From assembly GCA_023396115.1 (NCBI GenBank), contig JAEWXC010000017.1, positions 25,048-89,047 of the forward strand: DNA of 64,000 nucleotides. Direction: 5' to 3'. Positions 34,127-42,453 of the stretch are shown one piece after another. The position numbers were made by a program, and so were the translations under genes. The notes under the pieces were generated by a model that was not told the DNA's origin, ran no database searches, and worked only from the letters and a program-made list of their open reading frames with translations. Each line of letters begins with the position of its first letter. Within the stretch, counting starts at the first letter, position 1. The stretch comes from Actinomycetes bacterium. Its GTDB lineage: Bacteria > Actinomycetota > Actinomycetes > Propionibacteriales > Nocardioidaceae.

Positions 34127-36046
34127 ATGTCCGCTCGGGACCGCACGCCGATGACCCACCGACCCGTCCAACGCCGTCGCGGGGCCCGCGCCCTCGGCGC
34201 CGGGGCCCTGGCCTCGCTGCTCGCTCTGGGGATGGCCAGCGCCACCCCGTGGGTCTCCGCCGGTGCCGCCGGCCCGCTGGCCGCCGCCGACGAGCCCGCC
34301 CCCAGCGGACCCGGCAAGGTGATGCTGGTCCTGGACTCCTCGGGCTCGATGGCCGAGAAGGCCTCCGGCGGCCAGACCAAGATCGCCGCCGCCAAGCAGG
34401 CGCTGCGCAGCACCATCAAGGCGATGCCCGACGAGCAGGTGGTGGGCCTGCGGGTCTACGGCTCGAAGGTGTTCCAGGCCTCCGACCCGGGCGCCTGCAC
34501 CGACTCGGTGCTGGTGGCCGAGCCCGACACCGGCAACCGGGACAAGATGCTCGCCGCGGTGGAGAAGTACCGCCCCTACGGCGAGACCCCGATCGGGTAC
34601 GCCCTGGCCGAGGCCGGCAAGGACCTGGGCAACGAGGGCAACCGCAACATCATCCTGGTCTCCGACGGGGTGCCCACCTGCAAGCCCGACCCGTGCCAGG
34701 TGGCGCGCGAGCTGTCCAAGAAGGGCATCAACCTGCGCATCGACGTGGTCGGTCTGGACGTGGACAGCACGGCCCGAGAGGCGCTGCAGTGCATCGCCGA
34801 CGCCGGCAACGGCACCTACTACGACGCGACCGACGCCGACGACCTGGCCTCGAGCCTGAACAAGGTCGCCGAGCGGGCCGCCCGGGGCTACCAGACCGTC
34901 GGCACCCCGGTCGACGGCACGCCCGAGCCCACCGGCGCGCCCGAGATCACCGCCGGTGACTGGGTCGACGACCTCGAGGAGGGTCAGGAGACCTACCACT
35001 ACACGGTCCGTCGCGAGATCCCCGGCTCGGTGCTGATGACCGGGGCCAGCTGGCGCACCAAGGGCACCAACCTGGGCCGGGCGGCCCTGAGCCTGCCCGA
35101 CGGCACCTCGTGCGGCTCGGAGGTCTCGGTCGGCGGCGCGGAGAGCCTGGCCGTGGCCTCGGCCTCTGCCGGCACCGAGGACCCCGAGGACCCGTGCAGC
35201 ACCGCCGAGGAGCTGGTGCTGAGCGTCGAGTTCGGCGCCATCGCCGGCGACACCGCACCGACCGCGGAGATCCGGGTCACCGAGCTCGCCCCGGTGCAGA
35301 ACGCCGACGAGCTGCCCGCCCCGGTCGCCCAGCCGGTGCCGTGGAGCGCCCCGGCCCGGTCCAAGCCCACGCCGGTCAGCGGCGGCACCTCCTTCGCGGA
35401 CGCCGAGCCGCTCGAGCCGGGATCGTTCTCCGGCGAGATCGTGCCGGGCGAGACCCTCACCTTCACCGTCGACGCCGGCTGGGGACAGTCGGTCGACGCC
35501 GCGGTCAGCGTGCCGAAGCTGAAGCCCGAGCTCGCCGACGCGCTGCTCCGGGCGCGCCTGGGGATCTCGGTCTTCTCCCCGGCGCGGACCTCGGCCGGCG
35601 CGGACCGCACCGAGCCCGACACCGACACGCTGGCCTCGCTCAACGCCCCCGGCGCGAGCGTCGCCACCACCACCGGGCCGATCGCGTGGACCAACCTGAC
35701 CGAGAGCGGTCGTGAGGGCGCCTCCCTCGGAGGGCTGCAGACGGTCGTGGTGCACCTGGAGAAGGGCGCCTCGGACTCCGTCCCGGTGCCGTTCCGCCTC
35801 GACCTGGCGGTCTCCGGCGAGGTGGCCGGCGAGCCGGTCTTCGAGGTGCCCACCGAGACCGACGAGCCGACCGGGGAGGCCTCCACCTCCGCCACCGACG
35901 AGCCGGCCGCGGACGCCGCGGAGGAGAACTCCTCCGACGAGGGCACGCCGCGCTGGCTGTGGGGCGTGGGCGGGGTGGCGCTGCTGGCCGTGCTGGCCGG
36001 CGCCGGTGTCGCGCTGTCTCGCCGCCGGGGCACCCCCGGCTCCTGA
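34127..36046 (+). CDS. Membrane-anchored surface VWA-domain protein (paralogue of 19968-21488)
   Basis: A 639-residue exported protein. The Arg-rich N-terminus and signal segment (LASLLALGMASATPWVSAG) lead to a VWA domain with intact MIDAS (VLDSSGSMAEKA about residue 70, YGETPIGYAL, LVSDGVPTC). Two large beta-rich modules follow, the second starting GTSFADAEPLEPGSFSGEIV. A Glu/Thr/Asp linker (TDEPTGEASTSATDEP) and one membrane helix (WGVGGVALLAVLAGAGVAL) with SRRRG end the protein. ATG at 34127 has GAGGAG upstream. Two paired-Cys sites (PGACTD, TCKPDPC) in the VWA domain are shared with the paralogue downstream of the pilus genes. It is divergent from the tad operon. Likely a cell-surface ligand-binding protein. 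Confidence 0.78.
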   Translation: MSARDRTPMTHRPVQRRRGARALGAGALASLLALGMASATPWVSAGAAGPLAAADEPAPSGPGKVMLVLDSSGSMAEKASGGQTKIAAAKQALRSTIKAMPDEQVVGLRVYGSKVFQASDPGACTDSVLVAEPDTGNRDKMLAAVEKYRPYGETPIGYALAEAGKDLGNEGNRNIILVSDGVPTCKPDPCQVARELSKKGINLRIDVVGLDVDSTAREALQCIADAGNGTYYDATDADDLASSLNKVAERAARGYQTVGTPVDGTPEPTGAPEITAGDWVDDLEEGQETYHYTVRREIPGSVLMTGASWRTKGTNLGRAALSLPDGTSCGSEVSVGGAESLAVASASAGTEDPEDPCSTAEELVLSVEFGAIAGDTAPTAEIRVTELAPVQNADELPAPVAQPVPWSAPARSKPTPVSGGTSFADAEPLEPGSFSGEIVPGETLTFTVDAGWGQSVDAAVSVPKLKPELADALLRARLGISVFSPARTSAGADRTEPDTDTLASLNAPGASVATTTGPIAWTNLTESGREGASLGGLQTVVVHLEKGASDSVPVPFRLDLAVSGEVAGEPVFEVPTETDEPTGEASTSATDEPAADAAEENSSDEGTPRWLWGVGGVALLAVLAGAGVALSRRRGTPGS

Positions 36047-36068
36047 CCCCCGGAACAGACCCGGTACC

Positions 36069-36110
36069 GGGGTCGCGGCGGGCAGCGAGGTTTGCCCGAC
36101 CGCGACCCGG
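36069..36110 (+). terminator. Intrinsic terminator after the VWA gene
   Basis: GGGTCGCGG (with GGGCA below the loop) pairs with TGCCC and CCGCGACCC; the arms are 36069-36084 and 36093-36110. It sits 23 bases past the stop. Confidence 0.6.
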
Positions 36111-36166
36111 GGCAGGGTCGCGGTGGTCGGGCGTTCGCCCCGACCTCCGTCACACGGGAGTCAGCA

Positions 36167-36511
36167 ATGAGGGAACTGTTCGTCGCAGGCCGCCGGGTCG
36201 CCGACGTGGAGATGGCCGTCACCCCGCGCACCCGCGGCAAGGGGCTGCTGGGCCGGACCGGCCTGAGCGGCGCGCTGTGGCTCGCCCCCGCCCGCCAGGT
36301 GCACACCTACCGGATGAAGTTCGCCATCGACGTGGCCCACGTGGACCGCAACGGCACCGTGATCCACACCCAGACCATGCCACCGGGTCGACTCGGTCCC
36401 TGGAAGCGGCGTGCCCGCGGGGTCCTGGAGGCCGAGGCCGGGTCGTTCGAGGCCTGGGGCCTGACCCCCGGGGTGCAGGTCGAGCTGGTCGCCCCGGCGA
36501 TGTCCGCCTGA
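36167..36511 (+). CDS. DUF192 family protein
   Basis: A 114-residue protein of the DUF192 family. Recognisable features are MAVTPRTRGKGLLGRTGL, ALWLAPARQVHTYRMKFAIDV (the family core has an MxF-like MKF after a Thr/Tyr) and VLEAEAGSFEAWGLTPGVQVEL. The function of DUF192 is not established. No signal peptide is seen here, unlike many members. The ATG at 36167 has GGGAG eight bases upstream; other in-frame starts further up lack similarity. Such genes often lie near Tad loci in actinobacteria (from memory), so it may belong to the island's right edge. Confidence 0.82.
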   Translation: MRELFVAGRRVADVEMAVTPRTRGKGLLGRTGLSGALWLAPARQVHTYRMKFAIDVAHVDRNGTVIHTQTMPPGRLGPWKRRARGVLEAEAGSFEAWGLTPGVQVELVAPAMSA

Positions 36512-36614
36512 ACCACCTCCACCTGAGCCACGTCACCCTGAGCCGGGTCACCGGACGGAGCACGGCAGCACCGGCCCGATCGGTGCCCCGCGCGGTGCGG
36601 CACAATCGAGGGTC

Positions 36615-37010
36615 GTGACCGACTCCCGCCCCGAGCCTGCCTGCCCGTGCGGCACCGGTGCCCCGCTGGCCGGCTGCTGCGGTCCGCTGCTGGACAACCG
36701 TGAGCAGGCCGGCACCGCCGAACAGCTGATGCGCTCGCGCTACACCGCGTTCGCGTTGCGCCACGACGACCACCTGTTCCGCACCTGGCACCCGCGCACG
36801 CGGCCCGAGGACGTGCACAGCGACCCGGGCCTGCGGTGGACCCGGCTGGAGGTCCTCGACACCCGCGACGGCGAACCCGGGGACGAGACCGGTGTGGTCG
36901 AGTTCCGGGCCCACCACGACGGCAACGACGGCCCCGGTGTGCTGCACGAGCGGAGCCGCTTCGCCCGACGGGCCGGGCGGTGGGTCTACCTGGACGGTGA
37001 CCTCGGGTGA
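36615..37010 (+). CDS. YchJ-like SEC-C motif protein
   Basis: A 131-residue member of the YchJ/UPF0225 family. The N-terminal zinc-binding SEC-C motif is CPCGTGAPLAGCCGP (Cys-x-Cys ... Cys-Cys), followed by the family block AEQLMRSRYTAFALRHDDHL and a beta-rich NTF2-like remainder ending GRWVYLDGDLG. The molecular role is unknown. It starts at a GTG eight bases after a CACAAT hexamer that may serve as a leaderless -10 box. The stop overlaps a GTG that can start the next gene, implying an operon with the kinase. Confidence 0.85.
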   Translation: MTDSRPEPACPCGTGAPLAGCCGPLLDNREQAGTAEQLMRSRYTAFALRHDDHLFRTWHPRTRPEDVHSDPGLRWTRLEVLDTRDGEPGDETGVVEFRAHHDGNDGPGVLHERSRFARRAGRWVYLDGDLG

Positions 37011-37633
37011 GGACCGGGCAGAATGGGCCGGTGCCCGCCCGTGTGATCGTCCTGGCCGGCCCCAGCGGGGCCGGGAAGTCCCGCCTCGCCGAACGCCTCG
37101 ACCTGCCGGTGCTGCGGTTGGACGACTTCTACCGCGACGGCGACGCCGAGGGACTGCCCCGGATCACCGAGGGCCCCAATGCCGGGATGGTCGACTGGGA
37201 CGACCCGGGCTCGTGGTGCCTGGAGGACGCCCTGGCGGCACTGGACCAGCTCTGCCGGACCGGTGAGTGCCAGGTGCCCGACTACGACATCTCCACCAGC
37301 CGCCGCGTCGGCACCCGCCACCTGGACCTGCGCGGGGCGGAGCTCTTCGTCGCCGAGGGCATCTTCGCCCCCGACGTGGTGGCCGGGTGCCGCACCGCCG
37401 GGCTGCTGGCCGCCGCGTACTGCGTCACCCAGCACCCGCTGGTCACGTTCTGGCGGCGCCTCTCCCGAGACCTGCGCGAGCGCCGCAAACCACCGCTGGT
37501 GCTGCTGGCGCGGGGCTGGTCGCTGATGCGGGCCCAGGGCCGGGTCGTGGAGCGCGCCGTCGGCATGGGCTGCCGCCCCGCGACCGGGGACCGCGCCTTC
37601 GCCGAGCTGTGCGAGTTCCTGCCCGTGGGCTGA
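37007..37633 (+). CDS. P-loop nucleoside (uridine-like) kinase
   Basis: A small P-loop kinase similar to actinobacterial uridine kinases. The P-loop is VLAGPSGAGKSRLAERL, followed by the Asp-rich LDDFYRDGDAEGLP (acceptor-binding), VDWDDPGSW, and DYDISTSRRVG; the lid or Arg-rich part is FWRRLSRDLRERRK. Either the GTG at 37007, overlapping the YchJ stop, or the GTG at 37031, nearer the start of homology, may be used; the second gives 200 residues. It would phosphorylate uridine or cytidine to the monophosphate, fitting the nucleoside salvage genes in the window, but substrate assignment is by family resemblance only. Confidence 0.75.
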   Translation: MRTGQNGPVPARVIVLAGPSGAGKSRLAERLDLPVLRLDDFYRDGDAEGLPRITEGPNAGMVDWDDPGSWCLEDALAALDQLCRTGECQVPDYDISTSRRVGTRHLDLRGAELFVAEGIFAPDVVAGCRTAGLLAAAYCVTQHPLVTFWRRLSRDLRERRKPPLVLLARGWSLMRAQGRVVERAVGMGCRPATGDRAFAELCEFLPVG

Positions 37634-37677
37634 GCCCGTGGCTGATCAGCGGTCCAGCCCCGGCGCGGACCTGCCGG

Positions 37678-39312
37678 TCAGTTGCCCCGGGAGAGCAGCG
37701 CCTGAGCGAACACGCTGAGGATGTCGTTGGGGTCCTCGGCCAGGTAGGCCTTGCCGCCGGTGACCTCGGAGATCTTGGTCAGCGCCGGCATGTCGGCGTC
37801 CTTGGTGATGCCGATCGAGATGATCTTCACCGGACGCTCCGGGTCGCTGATCCGCTTGAGGTGCGAGAGCAGGTCCTTGAGCGAGATCGAGCCCGGGTCG
37901 TCGTTGGCGCCGTCGGAGAGCAGGATGACGGAGTTGAAGTAGTTCTTGTCGTAGCTCTTCACCGCCGCCTCGTACGCCTCCTCGGTGGTGTCGTACAGGC
38001 CGGTTCCGCCCTGGGTGATCGACTTCAGCGTCGGCACCTGCTCGCGCATGTACTGGGCGTGCTTGAAGCCCTTGGTGGTGGCGTCGAGACGCTTCATCGG
38101 CGCCATCTCACGCCAGTCCTTGCCCGGGCCGCCCTGGTCGATCGAGAACGCCCAGACACCGATCCGTGCGTGCGAGGGGAAGATGTCCAGCGCGGTCAGC
38201 GCGGCGTCCACGGCCAGGTCCATGCGGGTCTTGCCGCCCGGCACCTCGAAGTCCATCGACCCGGAGGCGTCGAAGACCGCCAGGATCGAGGAGGGCACGC
38301 TCAGCATCTGCCACTGACCCAGCAGGCCGTTGTACTCGGCCACCGGGGGCTGACCCATCGTGGTGACCTTGCCCAGGCCGCGGCCGGGCAGCGGGGCACG
38401 GTCGGGTCCGCGCAGGCCCGCCGTGGCCAGGGCCTCGCGGCCGGCGTCACTGGCGAACCAGGTGCTGATCCGCTGGGCGGCCTGCGCCGCACCCTTCGCT
38501 CCGCCGGCGACCTGCACCAGCGGGAAGTCCAGGACCGGCGAGCCGGTCGGCGGGGTCACGACCTTGACGTTGGCGCTGCCCGCGGTGAGCATCTCCTGCT
38601 CGCTGCTGGGGATCAGCCGGGTGAACGTGGGGGTGACCTCGGTGAGGGCGACCGGGTCGGCCTTCCCGTCCGAGGCGCGGCTGCCGAACGCCTGGGCGGC
38701 GTTCACGACGGCGCCCTTGGCCTGCTCGGCGCTGGCCCCGGTCTTCTTGGCCTCCAGCAGCGGCGCGACCAGCGCCATCGAGGTGTAGGAGTCCACCTCG
38801 GGGTCGGCGCTGGCCAGCGACGGGCTGGAGAGGGCCTCGAGCCAGGACGCGGGTGCCTGGGCGCCCTGCCGGCCGACCAGGACCACCGGGGTGCTGGCCA
38901 AGGACTTGGCGACGATCGAGGAGTCGGTGCCGTTCAGCTTGAGCCGCTCGGCGCGGGCGGTGCTGTCGGCGATCCACAGGTCGGGGCGGCCCCCGGTGAA
39001 GAACGAGTCGATGACCTTGCGCGGGGTCTGCACGCGCAGGTCGAGGGCGAAGCAGCGGTCCGACTCCCGGATGGCTTCGACGGCGGCAGCGGCGACCTTC
39101 TCCATCTGCGGCACCACGCTCAGCGCGACCCGGTCCCCGGTGGGGCAGTTGGCCGGGCCGTCGCTCTCCTGGGAGCTGCCGCCGGAGCTGTCCGGCTTCA
39201 GCAGCATCCAGGTGGCGCCGGCACCGCCCAGCACGAGCAGCAGACTGACCAGGATGGGCACGATGCCGGACGCGCCGGAGCCCTCGCTGCCCTGGTGGCG
39301 GCCTTCGTCCAT
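37678..39312 (-). CDS. Solute-binding-protein/VWA fusion, membrane anchored
   Basis: A 544-residue protein. A single N-terminal membrane helix (IVPILVSLLLVLGGAGATW, about residues 16-35) anchors an outside part. Residues about 55-330 resemble a type 2 extracellular solute-binding protein (LWIADSTARAERLKLNG, STPVVLVGRQG, DFPLVQVAGGAKG), and residues 360-540 form a VWA domain with MIDAS (VFDASGSMDFEVPG, GTGLYDT, ILLSDGANDDPG). The ATG at 39312 fits the start of similarity. This pairing is known in actinobacteria but its function is not. It is the third VWA protein within 20 kb. Nothing suggests an ABC partner nearby, so transport is unlikely. Confidence 0.78.
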   Translation of the reverse strand: MDEGRHQGSEGSGASGIVPILVSLLLVLGGAGATWMLLKPDSSGGSSQESDGPANCPTGDRVALSVVPQMEKVAAAAVEAIRESDRCFALDLRVQTPRKVIDSFFTGGRPDLWIADSTARAERLKLNGTDSSIVAKSLASTPVVLVGRQGAQAPASWLEALSSPSLASADPEVDSYTSMALVAPLLEAKKTGASAEQAKGAVVNAAQAFGSRASDGKADPVALTEVTPTFTRLIPSSEQEMLTAGSANVKVVTPPTGSPVLDFPLVQVAGGAKGAAQAAQRISTWFASDAGREALATAGLRGPDRAPLPGRGLGKVTTMGQPPVAEYNGLLGQWQMLSVPSSILAVFDASGSMDFEVPGGKTRMDLAVDAALTALDIFPSHARIGVWAFSIDQGGPGKDWREMAPMKRLDATTKGFKHAQYMREQVPTLKSITQGGTGLYDTTEEAYEAAVKSYDKNYFNSVILLSDGANDDPGSISLKDLLSHLKRISDPERPVKIISIGITKDADMPALTKISEVTGGKAYLAEDPNDILSVFAQALLSRGN

Positions 39313-39468
39313 GAAAACGTGCTCCCTCGTTGTGCTCCCGCTTGAACCCGAGGTGAGGATACGGGGCTCTTTGCCGTCCGCAAGTCCTTGTGCCCAACCT
39401 GTGACCTGCACGAACGCCCACGGCCCGGGTGCTCGACCCTGCGACCGGGTCCGGACCACACTGGGCGG

Positions 39469-40047
39469 GTGCCGATGTTCCGCCAGCCAGACGCCCGCTC
39501 CTGCGGCGCCAGCGTGCTGGTGACCGCCGCCCAGCTCGCGGGGTCGGTCCGGGTCGCCGACCGTGCCGCGTTCGAGGTGCTGGTGCTCACCGCGCACCGC
39601 CGGCTCACCGCGGTGGCCACCCGCGGTCGGCTGCAACTGCCGTGGCCCCGGGCGCTGGGGACGCCGCCGTGGACACTGGCCCGCGAGCTCGGCGCCCTGC
39701 ACGGGGTGCGGTACCGGATCCGCTGGGTTCGCACCGGTGCGGTGGTCGACCAGGTGGCCGGGCACGACCTACCGGTCGCGGTGTACATCGGTAGCCGGTG
39801 GCTGCCCCGGCACGTGGTGCTGGCCCTCCCCGACACCTACCCGGCCGACGACCGGACCGACGACCAGACGGGGCCGCCCCACGACCCGACCGACCCGGCG
39901 ACCCCGGTCTACGACCCGGCCGTCGGCGCGCTCGTGACGCTGGCGCGTGCGAGGTGGCAGGGTCCGCTGCGACTCGCGGGCTGGGACCAGCCCTGGTTCG
40001 CGCTGGTCCCGGGAGCTCAGGCCCCGTCGCCGGCGAGCTCGGCGTAA
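39469..40047 (+). CDS. C39-like (papain-fold) cysteine-peptidase-like protein
   Basis: A 192-residue protein whose N-terminus FRQPDARSCGASVLVTAA carries the Asp-x-x-Ser-Cys-Gly motif of bacteriocin-processing C39-type peptidases. A candidate catalytic His follows in LPRHVVLALPD, and an Asp in PVYDPAVGALV completes a possible triad. There is no signal peptide or transporter domain. The GTG at 39469 lies six bases after CACACT; an ATG at 39475 is the alternative. Its 3' end overlaps the convergent add gene by 31 bases. Similar Cys-His proteins without a transporter may process or bind peptides inside the cell. Enzymatic activity is inferred from the motif only. Confidence 0.6.
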   Translation: MPMFRQPDARSCGASVLVTAAQLAGSVRVADRAAFEVLVLTAHRRLTAVATRGRLQLPWPRALGTPPWTLARELGALHGVRYRIRWVRTGAVVDQVAGHDLPVAVYIGSRWLPRHVVLALPDTYPADDRTDDQTGPPHDPTDPATPVYDPAVGALVTLARARWQGPLRLAGWDQPWFALVPGAQAPSPASSA

Positions 40048-41099
40048 CCGGGCTTGATCACGTCCTCGATGATCGCCAGCCGCTCGTCGAAGGGCAGGAA
40101 CGCCGACTTCATGGCGTTGACGGTGAACCAGCGCAGGTCGTCCAGGGTCAGGTCGAAGGCCTCGACCAGGTTCCACATCTCGTCGGTCATCGAGGTCTGC
40201 GACATGAGCCGGTTGTCGGTGTTGACCGTCACCCGGAACCGGAGCTTGGTCAGCAGCCCGATCGGGTGCTCGGCGATCGAGGCGGCCGCGCCGGTCTGCA
40301 CGTTGGAGGCGGGCGCGAGCTCCAGCGGGATCCGCATGTCGCGCACGTAGGAGGCCAGCCGGCCCAGGGTGACGGTGCCGTCCTCGGCGACCTCGATGTC
40401 GTCGACGATCCGGACGCCGTGGCCGAGCCGGTCGGCCCCGCACCACTGGATCGCCTCCCAGATCGACGGCAGACCGAAGGCCTCACCGGCGTGGATGGTG
40501 AAGTGGGCGTTCTCGCGCTGCAGGTACTCGAAGGCGTCCAGGTGGCGGGTGGGCGGGTAGCCGGCCTCCGCGCCGGCGATGTCGAACCCGGCCACGCCGC
40601 GGTCGCGCCAGGCCACCGCGAGCTCGGCGATCTCGCGGGAGCGGGCCTGGTGCCGCATCGCGGTGAGCAGCTGCCGGACCAGGATCTTTCCGCCGGCCGC
40701 AGCCATGCCCTCCTCGAAGCCGGCCTGCACGGCGGCGACGACGTCGTCGAGGCTCAGCCCGTTCTCGACGTGCTGCTCGGGGGCGTAGCGGACCTCGGCG
40801 TAGACGACGCCGTCAGCGGCCAGGTCCTCGACGCACTCCCGGGCCACCCGGGTGATCGCCGGGGCCGTCTGCATCACCGCGACGGTGTGGTCGAAGGTCT
40901 CCAGGTAGCGCTCCAGCGAGCCGGAGTCGGCGGCGGTGGCGAACCACTGCGCCAGGTCCTCGGCGGTGTCGGCGGGTACCTGGTGGCCGCACTCGCGGGC
41001 CAGTTCCAGCACGGTCGCGGGACGCACCCCTCCGTCGAGGTGGTCGTGGAGGAGGACCTTGGGGGCGGCGTGGACCTGGTCACGGGTGGGGCGCGTCAT
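40017..41099 (-). CDS. add: Adenosine deaminase
   Basis: Converts (deoxy)adenosine to (deoxy)inosine, feeding PunA. The 360-residue length is normal. Zinc ligands and catalytic residues appear in LLHDHLDGG (about residue 20), GFDIAGAE, the motif TIHAGEAFG, LGHGVRIVDD and NTDNRLMSQ; SNVQTGA precedes the last. The usual HVHLDGA and TDDP are replaced by HDHLDGG and TDNR, as in actinobacterial adenosine deaminases. The ATG at 41099 is chosen; TTG and GTG codons just upstream are possible. It is convergent with the C39-like gene, overlapping by 31 bases. In M. tuberculosis add, deoA and cdd form a row; here a hydrolase, a small protein and a secreted nuclease lie between. Confidence 0.93.
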   Translation of the reverse strand: MTRPTRDQVHAAPKVLLHDHLDGGVRPATVLELARECGHQVPADTAEDLAQWFATAADSGSLERYLETFDHTVAVMQTAPAITRVARECVEDLAADGVVYAEVRYAPEQHVENGLSLDDVVAAVQAGFEEGMAAAGGKILVRQLLTAMRHQARSREIAELAVAWRDRGVAGFDIAGAEAGYPPTRHLDAFEYLQRENAHFTIHAGEAFGLPSIWEAIQWCGADRLGHGVRIVDDIEVAEDGTVTLGRLASYVRDMRIPLELAPASNVQTGAAASIAEHPIGLLTKLRFRVTVNTDNRLMSQTSMTDEMWNLVEAFDLTLDDLRWFTVNAMKSAFLPFDERLAIIEDVIKPGYAELAGDGA

Positions 41100-41172
41100 G
41101 GCCACATCCAACCAAAGGGCCGCACGTCTGGCACGTCAGCACGCGCCGACCGGCACCGCCACGGAACCGGGG

Positions 41173-42006
41173 TCACCCGACGGGCTTGGCCAACCACATC
41201 TCCAGGGCCTGGACGGTCACGTCGGGGGCCTGGCTGTGCACCCAGTGGCCCACTCCCCTGACCCGGACCAGCCGGACCCGGGGGAACAGGGCGCGCATCG
41301 GGGGTTCGTCGTCGTCGCGCACGTAGCCGGACTCGCCACCGGCCAGCCACAGGACCGGGCCGTCGAAGGTCGCGTCCCCGGCCTCGGGGAACCCGGCGAT
41401 CGCCGATCCCCGGCCCCGGGCCGCGTCGGCGGCGACCAGCTCCAGGTTCGGCTGCCAGGTCCATCCGGCCCCGTCGCGGCGCAGGTTCTGCAGCAGGAAG
41501 GCGCGGACCCCGGGGTCCGGGTCGACGTGGGCGAACCACTCCTCGGCGGCCGCGCGGTCGGTGATCCGGTCCAGGGGCATCGTGCGCATGCCCTCGATGT
41601 AGCCGGCGAACCGGGACAGGTCGCCGTAGCCGACCGGGGCGATGTCGACGACGGCCAACCGGTCCAGCAGGTCGGGGTGGCGCAGTGCGAGGGTCATCGC
41701 GACCTTGCCGCCCAGGCTGTGCCCGACCAGGTTCCAGCGGTCGTCCCCACCAACCGCACGCAGCTCTACCGCGACCCGGTCGGCCAGGTCGCGGTAGTCG
41801 AACGCCTCGGTCCACGGCGAGCGGCCGTGGTTGGGCAGGTCCACCAGCAGGCAGCGGGCGTCGGTGCCGTCCGGGCCGGCGACGGCGCGGGCCACCTGCA
41901 TCCAGTTGCGGCCCTGCCCGAACAGCCCGTGCAGGAACGCGACCCGGGGGCCCTGCTCCCCCACGCTCAGGGTGTGCAGGCGCTCGGCGGGTGCGACGGG
42001 GGGCAT
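41173..42006 (-). CDS. Alpha/beta-hydrolase (YbfF-like esterase)
   Basis: A 277-residue cytoplasmic hydrolase. The oxyanion segment is AFLHGLFGQGRNW, the nucleophile elbow NLVGHSLGGKVAM (Ser about residue 104), and the catalytic His lies in VRGVGHWVHSQAPD; an Asp in the lid-following part completes the triad. The layout, including LVDLPNHGRSPWTEAFDY, resembles YbfF/MenH-like esterases. ATG at 42006 follows a CAGGAT hexamer at a six-base spacing, suggesting a leaderless start. It is divergent from the small helical protein. The substrate is unknown. Confidence 0.85.
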   Translation of the reverse strand: MPPVAPAERLHTLSVGEQGPRVAFLHGLFGQGRNWMQVARAVAGPDGTDARCLLVDLPNHGRSPWTEAFDYRDLADRVAVELRAVGGDDRWNLVGHSLGGKVAMTLALRHPDLLDRLAVVDIAPVGYGDLSRFAGYIEGMRTMPLDRITDRAAAEEWFAHVDPDPGVRAFLLQNLRRDGAGWTWQPNLELVAADAARGRGSAIAGFPEAGDATFDGPVLWLAGGESGYVRDDDEPPMRALFPRVRLVRVRGVGHWVHSQAPDVTVQALEMWLAKPVG

Positions 42007-42012
42007 GCGGCC

Positions 42013-42018
42013 ATCCTG
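42013..42018 (-). promoter_or_regulatory. -10 box of a probable leaderless hydrolase promoter
   Basis: CAGGAT (minus strand) lies six bases before the ATG at 42006 with no ribosome-binding site between. Confidence 0.4.
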
Positions 42019-42081
42019 CCGCACCGGCCCGGGTGTGGATCGCCCGCCTACGCTGGGGGCATCCACCACGAGGAGGCGGAC

Positions 42082-42411
42082 ATGGGACTGGCCGACGACA
42101 TCCGGGCGAAGATCAACGAGGCCGAGCTGGACAAGCAGGTCCGGCAGGTGGCCGACGAGGCCCAGCAACTCTTCGACAAGGGCGCGGCGCAGGCCGGCGA
42201 CCTGGCCCACGACAAGCGCGCCGACGTGGAGGAGTGGCTGGCCAAGGCCGAGGAGCAGGTCAACACCCGCACCGAGGGGCAGTACGCCGACACGGTCGCG
42301 AAGGTGCGGCGCGGTCTGATGCAGGGCCTGGACGCGGTCGCGGCGCGACGCACCCCCGAGCCGCCGGCCGACCCCGACGAGATTGCCGGGCCGCCCACCC
42401 CCGAGGCCTGA
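42082..42411 (+). CDS. Small helical charged protein, function unknown
   Basis: A 109-residue, highly charged protein predicted to be almost wholly helical up to about residue 90 (heptad-like stretches such as DKQVRQVADEAQQLFDKGAA), with a Pro-rich tail (TPEPPADPDEIAGPPTPEA). No signal peptide or membrane segment. It resembles in character the small LEA-like or antitoxin-like proteins of actinobacteria, but no motif fixes a family, and no toxin gene is adjacent. The ATG at 42082 has an AGGAGG ribosome-binding site, so it is likely well translated. Confidence 0.65.
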   Translation: MGLADDIRAKINEAELDKQVRQVADEAQQLFDKGAAQAGDLAHDKRADVEEWLAKAEEQVNTRTEGQYADTVAKVRRGLMQGLDAVAARRTPEPPADPDEIAGPPTPEA

Positions 42412-42453
42412 GCCCTACCGCCGCGCCGCAGCAGCGACCCGGCGTCAGCGGGC

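Noticed and set aside
33954..34154. A 66-codon frame across the 12-bp repeat, encoding GVRP-like repeats
   Set aside because: No ribosome-binding site, no similarity, and it runs into the start of the VWA gene; the repeat is better read as a control region.
37678..39312. The solute-binding/VWA fusion as part of an ABC importer
   Set aside because: No permease or ATPase gene lies beside it, and the N-terminus is a membrane helix without a lipobox.
42082..42411. Small helical protein as the antitoxin of a toxin-antitoxin pair
   Set aside because: Neither neighbour resembles a toxin: one is an alpha/beta-hydrolase, the other a secreted nuclease-like protein on the opposite strand.
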